A DNA stretch of 64,000 nucleotides. Source: Symbiodinium natans (lineage: Eukaryota > Sar > Dinophyceae > Suessiales > Symbiodiniaceae). This document shows positions 10,595-23,000 of the stretch, piece after piece. The stretch spans positions 183,376 to 247,375 of the forward strand of contig CAJNDS010002422.1 in assembly GCA_905221605.1 (NCBI GenBank), given 5' to 3'. The notes under the pieces are model-generated. The model worked only from the letters and a program-made list of their open reading frames with translations. It searched no databases and had not been told where the DNA came from. Positions within the stretch are counted from its first letter, which is position 1; the number at the start of each line of letters is the position of its first letter. Position numbers and translations under genes: made by a program.

Positions 10595-12102
10595 TAAGAG
10601 CCGTCCCTCAGCCAATTGCTGATGGGATGGCAAAAAAGTTCTAGCTTTGACGAGCCAGCCTGCGGGATCTGTGGGATCAAGTTTCTTCCATGTGAGAGTT
10701 TACCGAACTGCTGTAGAACAACTTTTGAATGGCAGGGCCTGCTCAAAGAGAGATACAACCAGATCTAAAGCCATGACCTTCTTCGAACTCCACGACTTGG
10801 GAGCAACCACGGCACCCCGAGGTCACACAGGTCCCCCAAAAAACTCGGACCTTGGTGTGCCTTGCGATGGTCGTGCGGCACCGCCCTGGATCATGTGGGG
10901 GTGATTTACCGGGCTTCGGGTCTATGGTTTAGGGGCTTGCGGCTTCGGGTTGGGAGGGCGACTCAACACTAGAGTCTAGAGTGTACCTTGTACAAGCAGC
11001 TTTGATCATGTCACTTTGTTCAACGGATTCAGAACCGGGATCATGGAACCGTTTAACAAAGATCCTTGCGTCCAACTCTCACATACGATCCCCCCCTCGC
11101 TATGCATGTATTGTTGGGGGGGTAGCAGGCACAAAAGCACAGTGGACTCTTGTGACATGTGTTCAAATCATGATTTCTGTCATTATCCTCTTTCTGTTTC
11201 CCTCTTAGCGGGCTGCATCGTTCTCTGAAAGTACAGCCTTTTCCCCCTCGCTCTCTGAAAGTAAAACCTGTTGCCCGTTGAGCCACGAAGTCCGGCATAG
11301 AGAAGGCTCTCTTGGACGACATGCCATTCTACGGGCCTCCGTGATGTCACTTATGCTGCGTCTTTATATCGTAGCCACAGGTGGCGACCGTGAACGTTTA
11401 TTGAATCTATTTGTTTGTTTGGCGGGGCTCTCTGCCATCTATGAGCATGGACCTGTTCCGAATTTTGTTCTAGAAGCGTCCTTGGAGTGACCGCCTACAA
11501 GCTTCGGAGCTTTCAGCGCCGCGCAGAAGTGGCAGTTCTTGGTGTAGGATCCGTTCAAGCAGGCAGATTGTTGGCCTTTGATCCCAGCACGTGTGCGTTG
11601 CATAGATTCGACGAGCTGCGCAACGCTTTGAAACCAAACTCATCCGGGGAAATGTACGACATGGGGAGCCTGCTATACATTTCTCTGGGCCCGTATGACC
11701 ACTAGAGATACCCACAGACAGCCCGAACATGAGACACATCACCAGGATTTGGACTGTGACGGTCCGAAGGTTTTCTCTCGGACGTGGGAAGCCTTACTTT
11801 TTAGCTGCAGGACATATTTCCAAGGTTCGGTAAAGCCCCCATGCGATGGACAAGGTTCCAGACAGCCTTGGGGCGAAAACCTCAGACGAGCCTTCTAGGT
11901 CCAGTTTTTGCCAAAGCCACACTCCTCGCCCTCTCTCAAACCACAGGCTGCACGTGCTGCGCCTGCAGACCGCTGAGGGGCGCCACAGGCGGCCTGGCAC
12001 AAGGAATCAAGGAAGCCCGACACATGCCGCAAAATGCCCTTTGTGTCTCGCACAAGGCTACACAACGCAGAAAACATAGTGCACAACTGCACATGTGCAA
12101 AA
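10595..12102. other. No supportable gene
   Basis: Short frames overlap on both strands (for example 11470-11742 minus). None has a motif. It may contain the 5' region of the minus-strand membrane protein gene and small exons that cannot be recognised. Confidence 0.35.
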
Positions 12103-12200
12103 GGGGTTCCCACATAGAGGTGCCCTTCTTGGGTGTTCTTCGTATCGGGACTTGTAGTGGTTTGGGGTGTATATTCAAGGTACCCCTGTGGGAAATGCTT
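12103..12200. mobile_element. Diverged MITE-like element, copy 3
   Basis: The left end GGGGTTCCCACATAGAGGTG and the inverted right end ATTTCCCACAGGGGTACC resemble each other. The right part TTTGGGGTGTATATTCAAGG then TACCCC matches the right part of the element at 176-280. Pairing is weaker than in the other two copies, so this is probably an older copy. Confidence 0.35.
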
Positions 12201-12224
12201 CTGAAATACCCTTACCCGGCAGCC

Positions 12225-12405
12225 ACCCTAAACCCTAAACCCTAAACCCCCCAAAGGCGCCTCTGGGGTGTCCAGGCCTCCTGGTCATGATGGCAAGGGC
12301 CAGCGCTTGCGATCGACCTTCGAGGCTTTGGGGGTTTAGGGTTTGGGGTTTGGGGTTTGGGGTTTGGGGTTTGGGGTTTAGGTTTGGGGTTTAGGTTTGG
12401 GGTTT
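12225..12405. repeat. Convergent telomere-type pair with GGCGCC spacer
   Basis: CCCTAAACCC at 12225-12250 is followed by CCCAAAGGCGCC, a spacer with CCAGGCCTCC, then CTTTGGGGGTTTAGGG and a run of TTTGGGG units to 12405. The outer sequences form a palindrome. The same order (array, CCAAAGGCGCC, CCAGGCCTCC, inverted array) recurs at 62940-63110. Confidence 0.75.
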
Positions 12406-12581
12406 GAAGGGTTTCCCCATGCAAACTCTCAGCATCCGGAGTCTAGAGCCTAGAGTCTGGAGCTGCTCATGGAGGACCATGTCTCGCTCCCTGCAACGGG
12501 CCTTGCTTGATCTGCTTCATTGCCACGCAGCTGCCACAGGGATGTTGATCCAGCCTGCATTGTCCATGCCCTCTGGCAAGC

Positions 12582-12650
12582 CCTAAACCCTACCGTAATG
12601 CCTGAACCCTGAACCCTAAACCCTGACCTCAAAAACCTGCACCTTAACCC
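12582..12650. repeat. Short degenerate CCCTAAA block
   Basis: A few CCCTAAACCCT and CCTGAACCC units. No facing TTTAGGG block is seen. Confidence 0.5.
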
Positions 12651-14051
12651 CCCTCCCGTGCACAACGCCGGCCTTCTGCGCCAGACCGGGCCTGAAATCC
12701 TCAAGGGGCTCAGACTGAGATGCACTACGGCTCACGGATGATCAGGGCACAGCTGCAAAGGCTAAACCATGGAACGTGCCCCCCCACCTCTTGTGATTGC
12801 GATGCCAAGCCAGGGGCAGTGTACCTCGGCCACAGCCCGCAAGCCAAGGGCGACAGAAAGCAGCCACGTCAAGGTGCCTTTGTGGTGAAGTAATTTTGCA
12901 GTGCGAATCACCAATCTAATATCCGGCTTGCTCACCTTATTGCGGCGTGGGCTTGGGGAATCTCAGCTGAGGTCAGAGCTTCGACGCTGCGTGCCAAAAC
13001 ATCGGAAGGGACGGATGCCGAGCAATCAAGGTTCCACTGCTGTGCCCTGAACGTGGTTGTGCCGTGTGTTGTTGATTTGCGCCGGGCATTGACATCTGCG
13101 GGTTTGAAGACTGCAACTTGCCATGAGCTTGACTGCTTCATGTCTCAGACCGAGCGTGGTTTGATGAAATGACTTGTGTAGACCAGGTCCCTCAAGTTCT
13201 GGCTCGGATGTAACAACAGTGTCTTCCGACAACGCGAAACTTTTTCACGCCTTTCGATGGCGATGCTGCCTGTGAACTCGAGCAGCAACAGCTGCATGCA
13301 GGCTGCACAATTGGCTTCTGCAGGCTTCTTCAGCATGGAGCAAGTGGAAAGACTGTCGTGTGTTTTTGCTATTCTTGCAGAGATCGCTGCGCCACAACTG
13401 GATCGGGAGATGTTACCAGTTTGGCAACCCCACCCCATTTGATTGTTGGTGCTGGGCACATTATTCGGGTGCATCTGGGCATCTGAGACCAGCGCCACAC
13501 CCAAGTCACAGGAACCTACTGGTAGTACATCAAACAGCGTGCTGTTTCTGAACCATGTCAAAAGCTCAATGGACACGCCAAGAAGCCCTACGGGCTTCCT
13601 GGAATCCCAACCTGAGGCCCAACCTTGAAATGCTCGGAATCTTCCCGCTTTCCGTGTCCCCACGAGCATCCATGATGGCTCTTTCGTTGGACGTAAGGAG
13701 ATGTCACCTAGTCGCCTAGCCCGTCTGGTCTGCATGGTTTAGTGTTCAAAAGTGGCCCTCTGGTTTGAAGCTCTGATTCAAGCTACTTACGATTGAAACT
13801 TGAAACGTTCTGCAGGGACGATGCCACCGTGCAACACTTGATGCGTGCTGCTGCGACGTTGTGAAAAGACGTCAAGTGAAACTTGAAACGCGGAAAACAA
13901 TGCGAGAGTGCAAGTTCGCGCGTCTGAGACGCATGGCATTTACTGCACAATCACTTGTCTCCTCTAGCAAGGCCCAGAAGCCTTACATTTCGTAGAAGAG
14001 GCCTTGGAGAAGGTTCTGGTGCGAAAAACGGGGTGCGGCACGAGAAGGTGA
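12651..14051. other. No confident gene; one 196-codon frame
   Basis: The longest frame is 13145-13735 on the minus strand. Its product is moderately basic with no motif, and a competing frame lies opposite. I do not call it a gene. The part next to 14051 may be the 3' untranslated region of the neighbouring minus-strand gene. Confidence 0.3.
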
Positions 14052-15596
14052 CTATGCACTGACTGAGGGATGTATCGTGGCACCGATGTGGATTTCCTTC
14101 ACCTCGTCTCGGGACCGTGCACGTTGCCAGCAGAGCCATGCCGCAACTGCAGCTGCACATGTTCCAAGCACAGCCGACACGATTCCCACAATGAGCCAGA
14201 CATCGATGCCAGGGTCCAGGGCTGCAGTGGCAGCCATCGTTGAAGTCACTGAAGTCACCGTCCTGCTGGTACTCGTGAATGAGGTGGTCGAGATGGTCGA
14301 GGTGGTTGTCCACCACAACGATGAAAAGTCGACCCCGGTGGAGTCTCCCCCCTTGTCACCGTTCCCCCACGTGACTGCCGAGCCATCTTCCTTGATAGCT
14401 ATGAAGGCCTCGTGATTGCTTCGTATGGCTATAACTCCAGATGACAGTTCGCTAGCCACCAACGTGGAGTTTCCGCCACCGTTGCCACCCCCCCATGTGA
14501 CCACACTTCCATCCATCTTCAAGGCTGCGAAGGAAGTGGTGGTCCTGTAGATGGCCTGAACTCCGGATGAGAGACTGTCCGCCACGTTGCTCAAATCTGC
14601 CTCAACAAAGAACGAAGGCCAAGTGATGGTTACGCTGCCGTTTGCATTCAGGGCCGCGAAAGTGCGTGCAGTAGATTGAATGGACTCGACTCCCGAGACG
14701 GCCAAGACGGTACTGCCGTACATGCCCCATATCACAATGCTGCTGTTCGTCAAGGCCGCGAACGAGTTAAAGGAAGACTGGATGAGCTTAACACCGGAGA
14801 GCTCACCTGCTACAGCACTGGAGTCACCGCCAAAAGGAGGATTACCCCATGTCAACACGGAGCCATCGGCCTTGAGGGCTGCCAAAGCATCAAATGATGT
14901 TCCGTGGATGGAGATCACTCCGAAGGTGAGGTTGCTGCTTGGAACATTCCAAGCAACAGCTCCCCATGTGACCACACTGCCATCGTCCTTCAGCGCCCCA
15001 AAGCCGGCGCTAGTTGCGGTAATGGACACCACCCCCATCAAAAGGTCATTGGCAACCGTGCTGGAGTCCCCTCCTGCAAGTGGGTTCCCCCATATGACCA
15101 CGCTTCCATCTGTCTTGATTGCAGCGAAAGCCTCGTGGGCGCCCACTACAGACTCCACGCCTGAGGAGAGATTGCTCGAAACGCTGCTCGAATCTCCGCC
15201 TCCGCTCGCCTTGCCCCAAGTAGTGACACTGCCGTCCGCCTTGAGAGCTGCAAAAGCATAGGAAGCCGAAGTGATAGACACCACTCCAGATAGGTCGGCA
15301 GCTACTGCAGAGGAGTTGCCACCATTTTCCGCCTCACCCCATGTAACTACGCTTCCGTCTGCCTTCACAGCTGCGAATGCTGCAGAAGCACCAGTGACCG
15401 CAACCACATCAGAAAGAAGAGCGCTGGCCACTGTACTGGAGTCTCCACCTCCTGACGGCCAACCCCAGGTTGCCACGGAGCCATCAGCCTTCTTCGCCGC
15501 AAAGGCATTGCTGGTGTATGCAACATCGCCAACATGCGTGACAGTCACTGCAAAGCACCGAGCCCAGACAAGCAGTGTCACTGTGGGTCCAAGCAT
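14052..15596 (-). CDS. RCC1-like repeat type I membrane protein
   Basis: An intronless frame of 514 codons. The chosen ATG (15596) starts a good signal peptide (MLGPTVTLLVWARCFAVTVT); the frame is open further upstream without an ATG. About residues 30-440 consist of ten tandem repeats of 34-43 residues with the pattern AFAALKADGSVVTWG...GGDSS.V...LSSGVVSI. Repeats 5, 7 and 8 are shortened or degenerate. The motif is that of RCC1/HERC-type beta-propeller blades, several of which could make one or more propellers. A Ser/Thr-rich stalk (TTTSTISTTSFTSTS) follows, then one hydrophobic span (IVGIVSAVLGTCAAAVAAWL) and a short charged tail. The layout predicts an exposed propeller on a stalk at the cell surface or an endomembrane. 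Family function in dinoflagellates is unknown; a role in binding or adhesion is only a guess. It lies about 380 bp from the neighbouring copia LTR. Confidence 0.87.
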   Translation of the reverse strand: MLGPTVTLLVWARCFAVTVTHVGDVAYTSNAFAAKKADGSVATWGWPSGGGDSSTVASALLSDVVAVTGASAAFAAVKADGSVVTWGEAENGGNSSAVAADLSGVVSITSASYAFAALKADGSVTTWGKASGGGDSSSVSSNLSSGVESVVGAHEAFAAIKTDGSVVIWGNPLAGGDSSTVANDLLMGVVSITATSAGFGALKDDGSVVTWGAVAWNVPSSNLTFGVISIHGTSFDALAALKADGSVLTWGNPPFGGDSSAVAGELSGVKLIQSSFNSFAALTNSSIVIWGMYGSTVLAVSGVESIQSTARTFAALNANGSVTITWPSFFVEADLSNVADSLSSGVQAIYRTTTSFAALKMDGSVVTWGGGNGGGNSTLVASELSSGVIAIRSNHEAFIAIKEDGSAVTWGNGDKGGDSTGVDFSSLWWTTTSTISTTSFTSTSRTVTSVTSTMAATAALDPGIDVWLIVGIVSAVLGTCAAAVAAWLCWQRARSRDEVKEIHIGATIHPSVSA

Positions 15597-15978
15597 TTTT
15601 CCCTTCTCTGGCAGTTGGCTGTTCTGCAGAGCCACACATCTGCAGCACAAGTCAACTTCTCAAATGCTGCGGGAGCAATGGATATGGCAGGCAGTTCCTT
15701 AGGCTGAAAAACACAACTCCTAATTCCCAAAACATCAAGCCATCGATATGGAGCTCTATCCATGCCTACCTTTGCGGGTCACAGTCTCAGACTTCGGTAC
15801 AACAGGCACGGATGAGTCGTTGAATACTAAATGAGTCGTTGAGAAGTCTGAACAACGACAGGTTGTCTGGTTAAGGGCTGGGAAAGCTAATGCTCAACTG
15901 ACATGGCTTTGCAGCATGAAATTTATACGTTCGCCATCTTGTGGGCAAAGGGTGTTTGCAAGGTTGAGAGCTGTGGCG

Positions 15979-16350
15979 TGAAAAAACGAAGGTCCCTCTG
16001 GTACCTTTTCCCTTGAAAGCACGAACCCTGACCTCTCACACAAGTGCGGACAGCTCTCTCTTTTTCACAGTCAGAGCCACTTGAGCCAAAAGTCACGAAG
16101 TGCACAAAGTAAACGAATTCTCTCTTGTGAGCTTAAACTCAGCTTCAGAACGAAGTTCCTACACACTGCACACTCACTTTAAATAGCGTATTGGGCAAAA
16201 ACACACTCGTATGATTTCCTTGGAAATCAACGAGGCATAAACCATCGAGGATGGGATCACACGGATTCCCAATCACTCCGAAGCAAAACAAACCTATACA
16301 AGCTGATCCAAAACATGACAAAAACATCAATGATCAGCCACAATCTTCCA
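15979..16350 (-). repeat. 3' LTR of minus-strand copia element
   Basis: Read on the minus strand it starts TGGAAGATTGTGG directly after a GCGGGGGG purine-rich tract, and ends TTTTTTCA. It is 372 bp, 18 bp shorter than the LTR of the plus copy because it has two fewer 9-bp TGGCTCAAG units. It contains a TATA-like CTATTTAAA and a 12-base spliced-leader-like string at 16080-16091. Confidence 0.75.
16080..16091 (-). promoter_or_regulatory. Spliced-leader-like 12-mer inside LTR
   Basis: On the minus strand TTTTGGCTCAAG equals the last 12 bases of the dinoflagellate spliced leader as I know it. A partial repeat TGGCTC follows. It may be a relic of a trans-spliced transcript captured in the LTR, or chance. 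Confidence 0.45.
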
Positions 16351-17088
16351 CCCCCCGCATTTTGCTGAGGGTTCATGTCAAAGATCTGAAGTCCAAGCCC
16401 AGCTCGGCACTTCAACACTAAGGGGATGCCCTGGCCACATTCCCTTGGTGCGTACTCGCCACCAAACGAAACAAACAACACACCAGTCGATCTCTGACAT
16501 CAAACTTAAAACTCATGCAAGATCCCACCATCAGGCAGGTTGTCCTGGGTCCACATCACTGGTAACCCAAGAGTTCGTTGTCCAAACACGTGAAAAACGA
16601 ATTAAACTTGCATCCACCTGCACTGGGGCAGGGTTGTCTTGGAACGAATCCAAGAGTTCGTGGTGACAAACACGTGAAAACGAATTAATGCAAGCTTCAG
16701 ATGTTTCCCACTCAGCACTCGACCTTGTCGTGGTACTCCTCCTCAGTCTCGCATCTTCCAGGTCACCAAACTCACCAACTAGCATCGGCTAGCTGATCCT
16801 TCAAGAAAAGATTGGCTTCATAGTTTCGCTTCTTCCAGCGTACCATCAGCCAAAAACGTCTTCAGAGGTGGCAATCAGACGCCTTGCAGAAGGGGCTATA
16901 GAGTCCCTCGTTGAGTTTCATCATCATTTTGCCTCCTCTTTGCAAACTTCTCATGCACTGAAACAAGGGCTCACACTAACCAGAAAAATCGCGGGCGCTC
17001 CATGGCGGCAACGCGGCCATGGCTTCCAAAAAAATGGCTGCGGGTTTCACTCACCCACCCAACCACTGAGATCACTTAGCATCTCAGT
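16351..17088 (-). other. 3' untranslated region of minus-strand copia element
   Basis: Sequence between the gag-pol stop and the LTR. It includes an imperfect direct duplication of about 85 bp (about 16545-16720) carrying TTCACGTGTTTG and GAACTCTTGG motifs, also present in the plus copy. Frames here are shadows. Confidence 0.7.
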
Positions 17089-20000
17089 TCATTCTTCATC
17101 CTCTTCGCCCTTCTTCTCGCCAGCTCCAGTTGACTCCATCAACTTGGCGCGGCGCTCCTTGGCGGCTTCCTTCATCTCCGCCAACTCAGCCGTCCTCGTT
17201 TCCATCACCACATCCTGCGAAGATCGGCTAGGCTCAGCTGGCGTCTCCGCAGGCCTCTCAGTTGGCTGGTCTCCAACCTTTCTCTTCTTCTCTTCCAACA
17301 TCAGCTCCAAATCGGCAACACTAAAGCTTGCCTTCACACGCTCAGCAATCTGCGCGATAGCTGCTGCATCCAACTCAGATGGTACAACTGACACAGGCGA
17401 GCGAACCGCTTCGCCTTCCAGCTTTGCTCTCTTAGCAGCTTCTTCCTCGGCAGCTGACAGGTCGGCGATGCGCTTGCGCTTTCGCTCAGCTTCCTCGAAC
17501 TCTCGGTCTTGCTGTTCCGCTGCAGCCTTGAGGATCCGCTTCAGGTCCTTTTCCTCCTTCTCGAGTTTCCCAACATTCTCACCCATGATCCCAAAGGCTT
17601 GCTGCCACATGTCGGCAGGCAACGTCAAGTTGAACCTCACCACATAGTCGGTCGGCAAGTGCCACTTACACTTGCAGATCCACACAACACCGCTTCGAGT
17701 CTCACTCGCAACCACCTTCTTCCAGCTTGCCGCCCTCTGCGTGTCGGTGATCTCCTCTTTCTTTTTCTCCAGGTCCTCCAAGAATCCTGCAACAGACTCC
17801 ATCACGGATCTGTAGTGGCTGTAGGCCACAAACGACCACTTGGGGACTGGTCTCTCCCTCAGCTCCGGCTCGTGAATCCGAAGTGTATCACACGACAACA
17901 TCGAAATCACTCGCACTCGCTCCACCAGTTCCTTAAACACCAAGGATCCTTCCTTTGCACTTCTCTTCCAGCGCAACACCCATGGGGGATAATACGAGCT
18001 CTCAGCTTCATCCTCCATGATCCTCTCTGCTCCCAAAATGGGTAGCATGCACAACAGATCCACCATCCGCAAGACTCCGAGGTCCTGGTGCTCACCCAGA
18101 AGCAAAACAGGGATTATCCCTTTTCTCTTCAAGTACCTCACGAAGCTCAACATCGCCAGGCCACACGTTCCCGGCGGCACTTCCATGTACAGTCCTCCTT
18201 CATTCACTGCCATCTCCCAGATGATGGCCTTGCCACCAATCTGTCCACGGACATCCAAGATTCCGAAGATCTTCGTGGGTTTCTCCTGTAGCTCACACAC
18301 CTCCTGGATGGGCTTCACCAGCTTCTCGTATGAGCTTTGATAGCGCAACATATCCTTGTCGGATAGCGTGCCTATCACGTCCTTGAGCTCTAGCTCATCC
18401 ACTGGAGTTCCGCGCCGGCAGATACTCCATGACACATCACCGAACCACTTCGGCGGCTCTGGATCCGCCAGCTCCGGAAACACGTCGACCATCCGTTCAA
18501 TCACCTTCGGCATGGCCTTGGGTTTCGGTGCAGCTTGGCCTGAGCCTCGGCTTTCACCTTTATCACCCCTTTTTCCAGCAGCTCGGCGCTCCTTCTCTGC
18601 CTCTCGGAGATGGAATGCATGGCTTGCATCCGTGCCAGAGACTGTCACAGTCTGTTTGCACTTTTCGCACTTGGGCTTGCCACTTTCATCCCAGCTCAAC
18701 CCGGCAGCATGCTCGGATCTGAACAACCATTTGCAAACCTTACACCAAAAGGGGCTTTTCATCTCAGCACCCTGCTCACCCTTCCTGCTGTCTTCAGCTG
18801 CCATTTTCCTGTCCTTCACCAAAGGTACAGGCTCCAGGCTAGGGCTAGCTTCCGTGGTGCTTGAACCAAAGCTTTTGCGGGTGGACCATAAATCCATTTC
18901 TTGAACCTCAGGGGAAGAGTCTTCACGAAGGGTTTCGGGACTTCTAAGGTGGAAATTTTCAAAAACTTCACCACACTTTTTCACACTTTTCAACGATCCA
19001 ACTTGCTCCACACTGCATCCAGTTGCCTCGGCACACTGGTATGCCTGAACTCCAACCCTTGGTCGGATTCCACAGATCCTCCACACCTGCTGCACATCTT
19101 CACCAGGGTATATACCCATAGCTTGCTGGTGCTGACAGAATGTCACTTGACTCAAGCACTTTGTAAGAACGTCAGCGATCATTCCCGCTGTCGGGCACCA
19201 AATGACCTTCAAGGTCTGAGCTTCCTGTATCCGCTCCTGAAGATAGCAGACAGCGATGTCTAAGTGGCGAACTCGCCTACTCAACCCACGGTTTAGCAAA
19301 ACCGCTCTCGCTGAGGAACTGTCAGTGTGCAATCGGATCGTGACATCTGACTCGGCCAACTGACCGATCAAAGTCGCAAGTCCCTCACTCTCCTGTACCG
19401 CAGTCAAGATGGCTCTCAACTCGGCTTCACAAGAACTCAGCGATACACACCCTTGAACTCGAGAGATTCCCTTGATCAGGCATCCTCTATAAAAGATGGC
19501 TATGCCCGACACAGATCTTCGTCCTAACGACGCTTGGGGTGCCCAACTGGCATCCGCATACACTTCCAGCTGCGCCGGCCCACTGTCTGGTACATTCCCA
19601 TCAGGGCCAAAGTACTGCCATGCATGGTATTGTCCCTTTAGGAACCTAATCACTTGTCGCAATGCTTGCTCAAAGCATGCTGTTGGCTTGGACTGTCCTT
19701 GCGAAAGAATGGACATCCACCTACTCAGGTCAGGTCTCGACTGACCCCACCATGCAATCCGGCCAAGTACTGCTCTGTACCTCGCAGCTGCAGTGTCACT
19801 CAACTCAGGATCCGAACCACTTGCTCTGCCCTTCTCGACCGTTTTCACGATGTCCGGAGGAGCAGTAACCACCTTCAGGTCCTTACAGAACTCTGTCTCG
19901 AACAGGGCATCTAAGTATGCCGGGGGCACTCGCATCCTGAGATGACTCCCTTGTCTCTCAATCTCTCGCCCCAAAAAGGTGATCTTTCCACCAGTGGAAG

Positions 20001-23000
20001 TGATTCGACCCGTTTCCTTGATCTTCAACTCTCCGTTCAGGGTGTCGGTCACCAACCGAATGGCATCTCTAGTGCCACACAGAATCAAATCGTCCACATA
20101 GCACAACATGAGGAATCTTTTCCCTCTCACAGTGCCCTCGAAGACGGAAGGTTCCGTTGGGCATTGCTTCAACCCAACTTTCTTCACAACTGTCGCCAGC
20201 TTCAAGTTCCAAGCTTTGGCGGCAACTCTCAAACCATTCATGGCTTGATCCAGAATCATAAACACCGGGACATAATAGTCCTTGCAGGCGGAAACATCCT
20301 TGGGCAATTGGATAATCGCCTTCGATCCTTTCGGAAGGGGGGAATGCAAGAATGCAGTGCTAACATCCAAAGTTGCGACATCCATAGCATCTACCGAAGC
20401 AATGGCCAAAAGCGTCCGTAACGCTTCTAAAGAAGGAGTCGTAGCACTCAGTCCTAAAGATGATGCTGTGCTCCCCTTTGCGATGTCTTGCACCACACAC
20501 CGAGCTCTCACAGCTTCCTTGCCATTCACCACCTTTGGGCCTATGACCCATCGGGTTGGGATGATCTTTATCCCATGCTGACGAGCAAACTTCTGAGCCT
20601 CGTCTGCTCCAACCACTCTCCCTGCTTTGTGAGCAGTCATACTCTGCAGCTCAGTTCGCCGGCCTTCCACTGTTTTATCCACATCTAATGGACATCCATC
20701 TATCTCAGACAGAACACTCGTGGGTCTTGCCAGCCAAACTTGGGATCCACACACCTTCATGGACTCCGGGAAAGTGCTATTCTTGTTGAGCAGAATCGAA
20801 TTGGTCACATGTACCAACTTCGGACTCTCGTCACTGCTTACCATTTTAATAGGACCTTGAGGCACATCGAGTCTTGGGTCTAAACAAATACGATTGATCA
20901 GCCGGGGAACTCGATTGGACTCATCTGGAACTGAGTTCACATCTGAAGTTAAACTCTCTAAACGCCGGGGAACTCGACTGGACTCATTTGGAACTGAATC
21001 CACATCCATTTGAGGTTTTTCTTCCTCCATTGGGATCGCTTCATCCTCAGCGGGAGTTTCTCCTTCGAAGTATCCAGGTTCCATTGCCTCATCTGGAATC
21101 CCTTGGTAAGGCAAACTTGGATCCTCAAAATCCTCCATGTCAACATCCACAACTTCTGTCGCAGGTGTTGGGACGCTTTGCTTCTCCTCCAACTTGGGAT
21201 CTGGTCGACTCTCATAGGTGATCTTCGGGCGTTTCAGGAGTGAAGGCTCACTTCCAGACTCCATCACCCCCGCATCCTTTGAGCTTCTCTGGTCCATTTT
21301 TGGAGTTTCCTCTGTTGGTTCTTTCGATTCCAACCGTTGTCGTTGAGCTTTCAACCAATCATCATACCGTTTTCGGCATTCAGCATTGTGGTTGGCTTTT
21401 CCTCTTTTTGGACCACACGCAGGACAGTTCGCTGTGCCACCATGTTCCTTCACCCATGCAGCTGGAGGTCCAACTTTGCTCATGTCTGTGGTCGGTCCAT
21501 CAGACACTCGGCCCTCAAAGGCCTTGTCCGCTTCACCTTCAATCCGATCGGGCACACCATCCTCTTTCTCCTTCAGAATCGGGGGAGCCAATGTATCCGA
21601 TGGATCATGCTCCTTGAGCAAATGTTGACAATGCTCCAACCCAATCTTCAACGGAACGATGTGCTTGATGGACTTTGCTCGAAAGTGTTTTGGACAACCA
21701 TCCACCATGGCACTCACAACATGAGTCAAGCCACCAACTTCAGGGTACACATAGGCTGCTTCCACAAACCGGGAGAGCGCCGTGGTTTTCATCGAATCCG
21801 GTAGCTCAGCCAGAACTGTAGCACCTATCAACGACGATCCACACTCATGGAGGGATCTCTGTAGTACCAACTCCTGGGGTGATTTCTTCCCATCAAAGGC
21901 AGCTGCATGGTGATTGTGCATTGCAGCACAGTAAATCAGACCAAACTCAAACGCTCGAGGACTTCTTTTCAAGTCAAAGCCCTGCGCTCGTAGATCCAAC
22001 CTCACCGTGCTGAACAACTCCTTGAGTGTTCTCACTGCCCTTTCCACACCACCAACCGCTTCATGTCCCTGCGGAGGTGCTCTTTGGGTCACAATCCTAA
22101 TCCCCAGATTGGCTCTCTTGATGAGGGCGCTCACCGCTGTCTCGCTGTCTGTCCTCAACAGTACAGCAGACCCTGCAATGTCCAGTCCGAAAGCATTCAT
22201 CCAATAACGAATCCAGCTGGAGGTATTGTCAGCATTGGTCCCTACCAACAGACATCCAATCATTCTGGTTGACATTTCAGTCATGACCAGTACTTTCATG
22301 TTGGGAGCCGTCGGCTGGTCTTTCGCAAAAGTACCAGTTACCAGGTTGATGAAGCAGAAATCTGCTTGCAACGCCACGGGTCGGTCTTGAGCATCCTTGG
22401 TCCGACGATGCTGGGTTGTTCCTCTTGTCATCCGACAATGAGGACATTCGGACGAAAAAGGAATGTGGCCTCGCATCCGATGCAGCTCCATTTCTTCTTG
22501 CTTTTTCTTGGTCATTGACTGCACTGACTGCATCTGATCAACCTCCATCGGTCGTTGGCCATCATCCACATCCATGGGTCGAACCTCAGTTCTTCCAAAG
22601 GTTACTTTCTTTCGCTTTCCAGCATCACCTTGCAGGTAGATCCAAGGACATCCAGCCCAGGATACTCCATATCCCATGACTCCTTTCTTCTCGTGTCGCA
22701 GCGAAATCTCTCTTCGAGTGAACTTCACTTCCCAACCAGTATTCACCATCTGCTCGGTGCTCAAGATGTTGTGAGCCACATCTGCTACAACTCCAGTCAC
22801 ACACACCGATGTCAAACCAAGATACTGCTTTCCTTCATACATAGGCAGCAAGGCTCGGATGCGAACTCGCTCGAAGACATTCACCGGGGTATCGTTGGCT
22901 GCTGAGTACCTCTCATTAGGTCCCAACGCCTTCCGATCCAAGATCTGGAACTCATCCAAGTATCTTTTCGCAATCACAGTCACCGATGCTCCTGAGTCAA

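Noticed and set aside
13145-13735. 196-codon minus-strand frame as a gene
   Set aside because: No motif, no favourable composition and a competing frame on the other strand.
16868-17647. Plus-strand frame of 259 codons opposite the copia 3' end
   Set aside because: It is antisense to the well-supported polyprotein; Ser-rich composition is what the reverse of a Lys/Glu-rich coiled coil gives.
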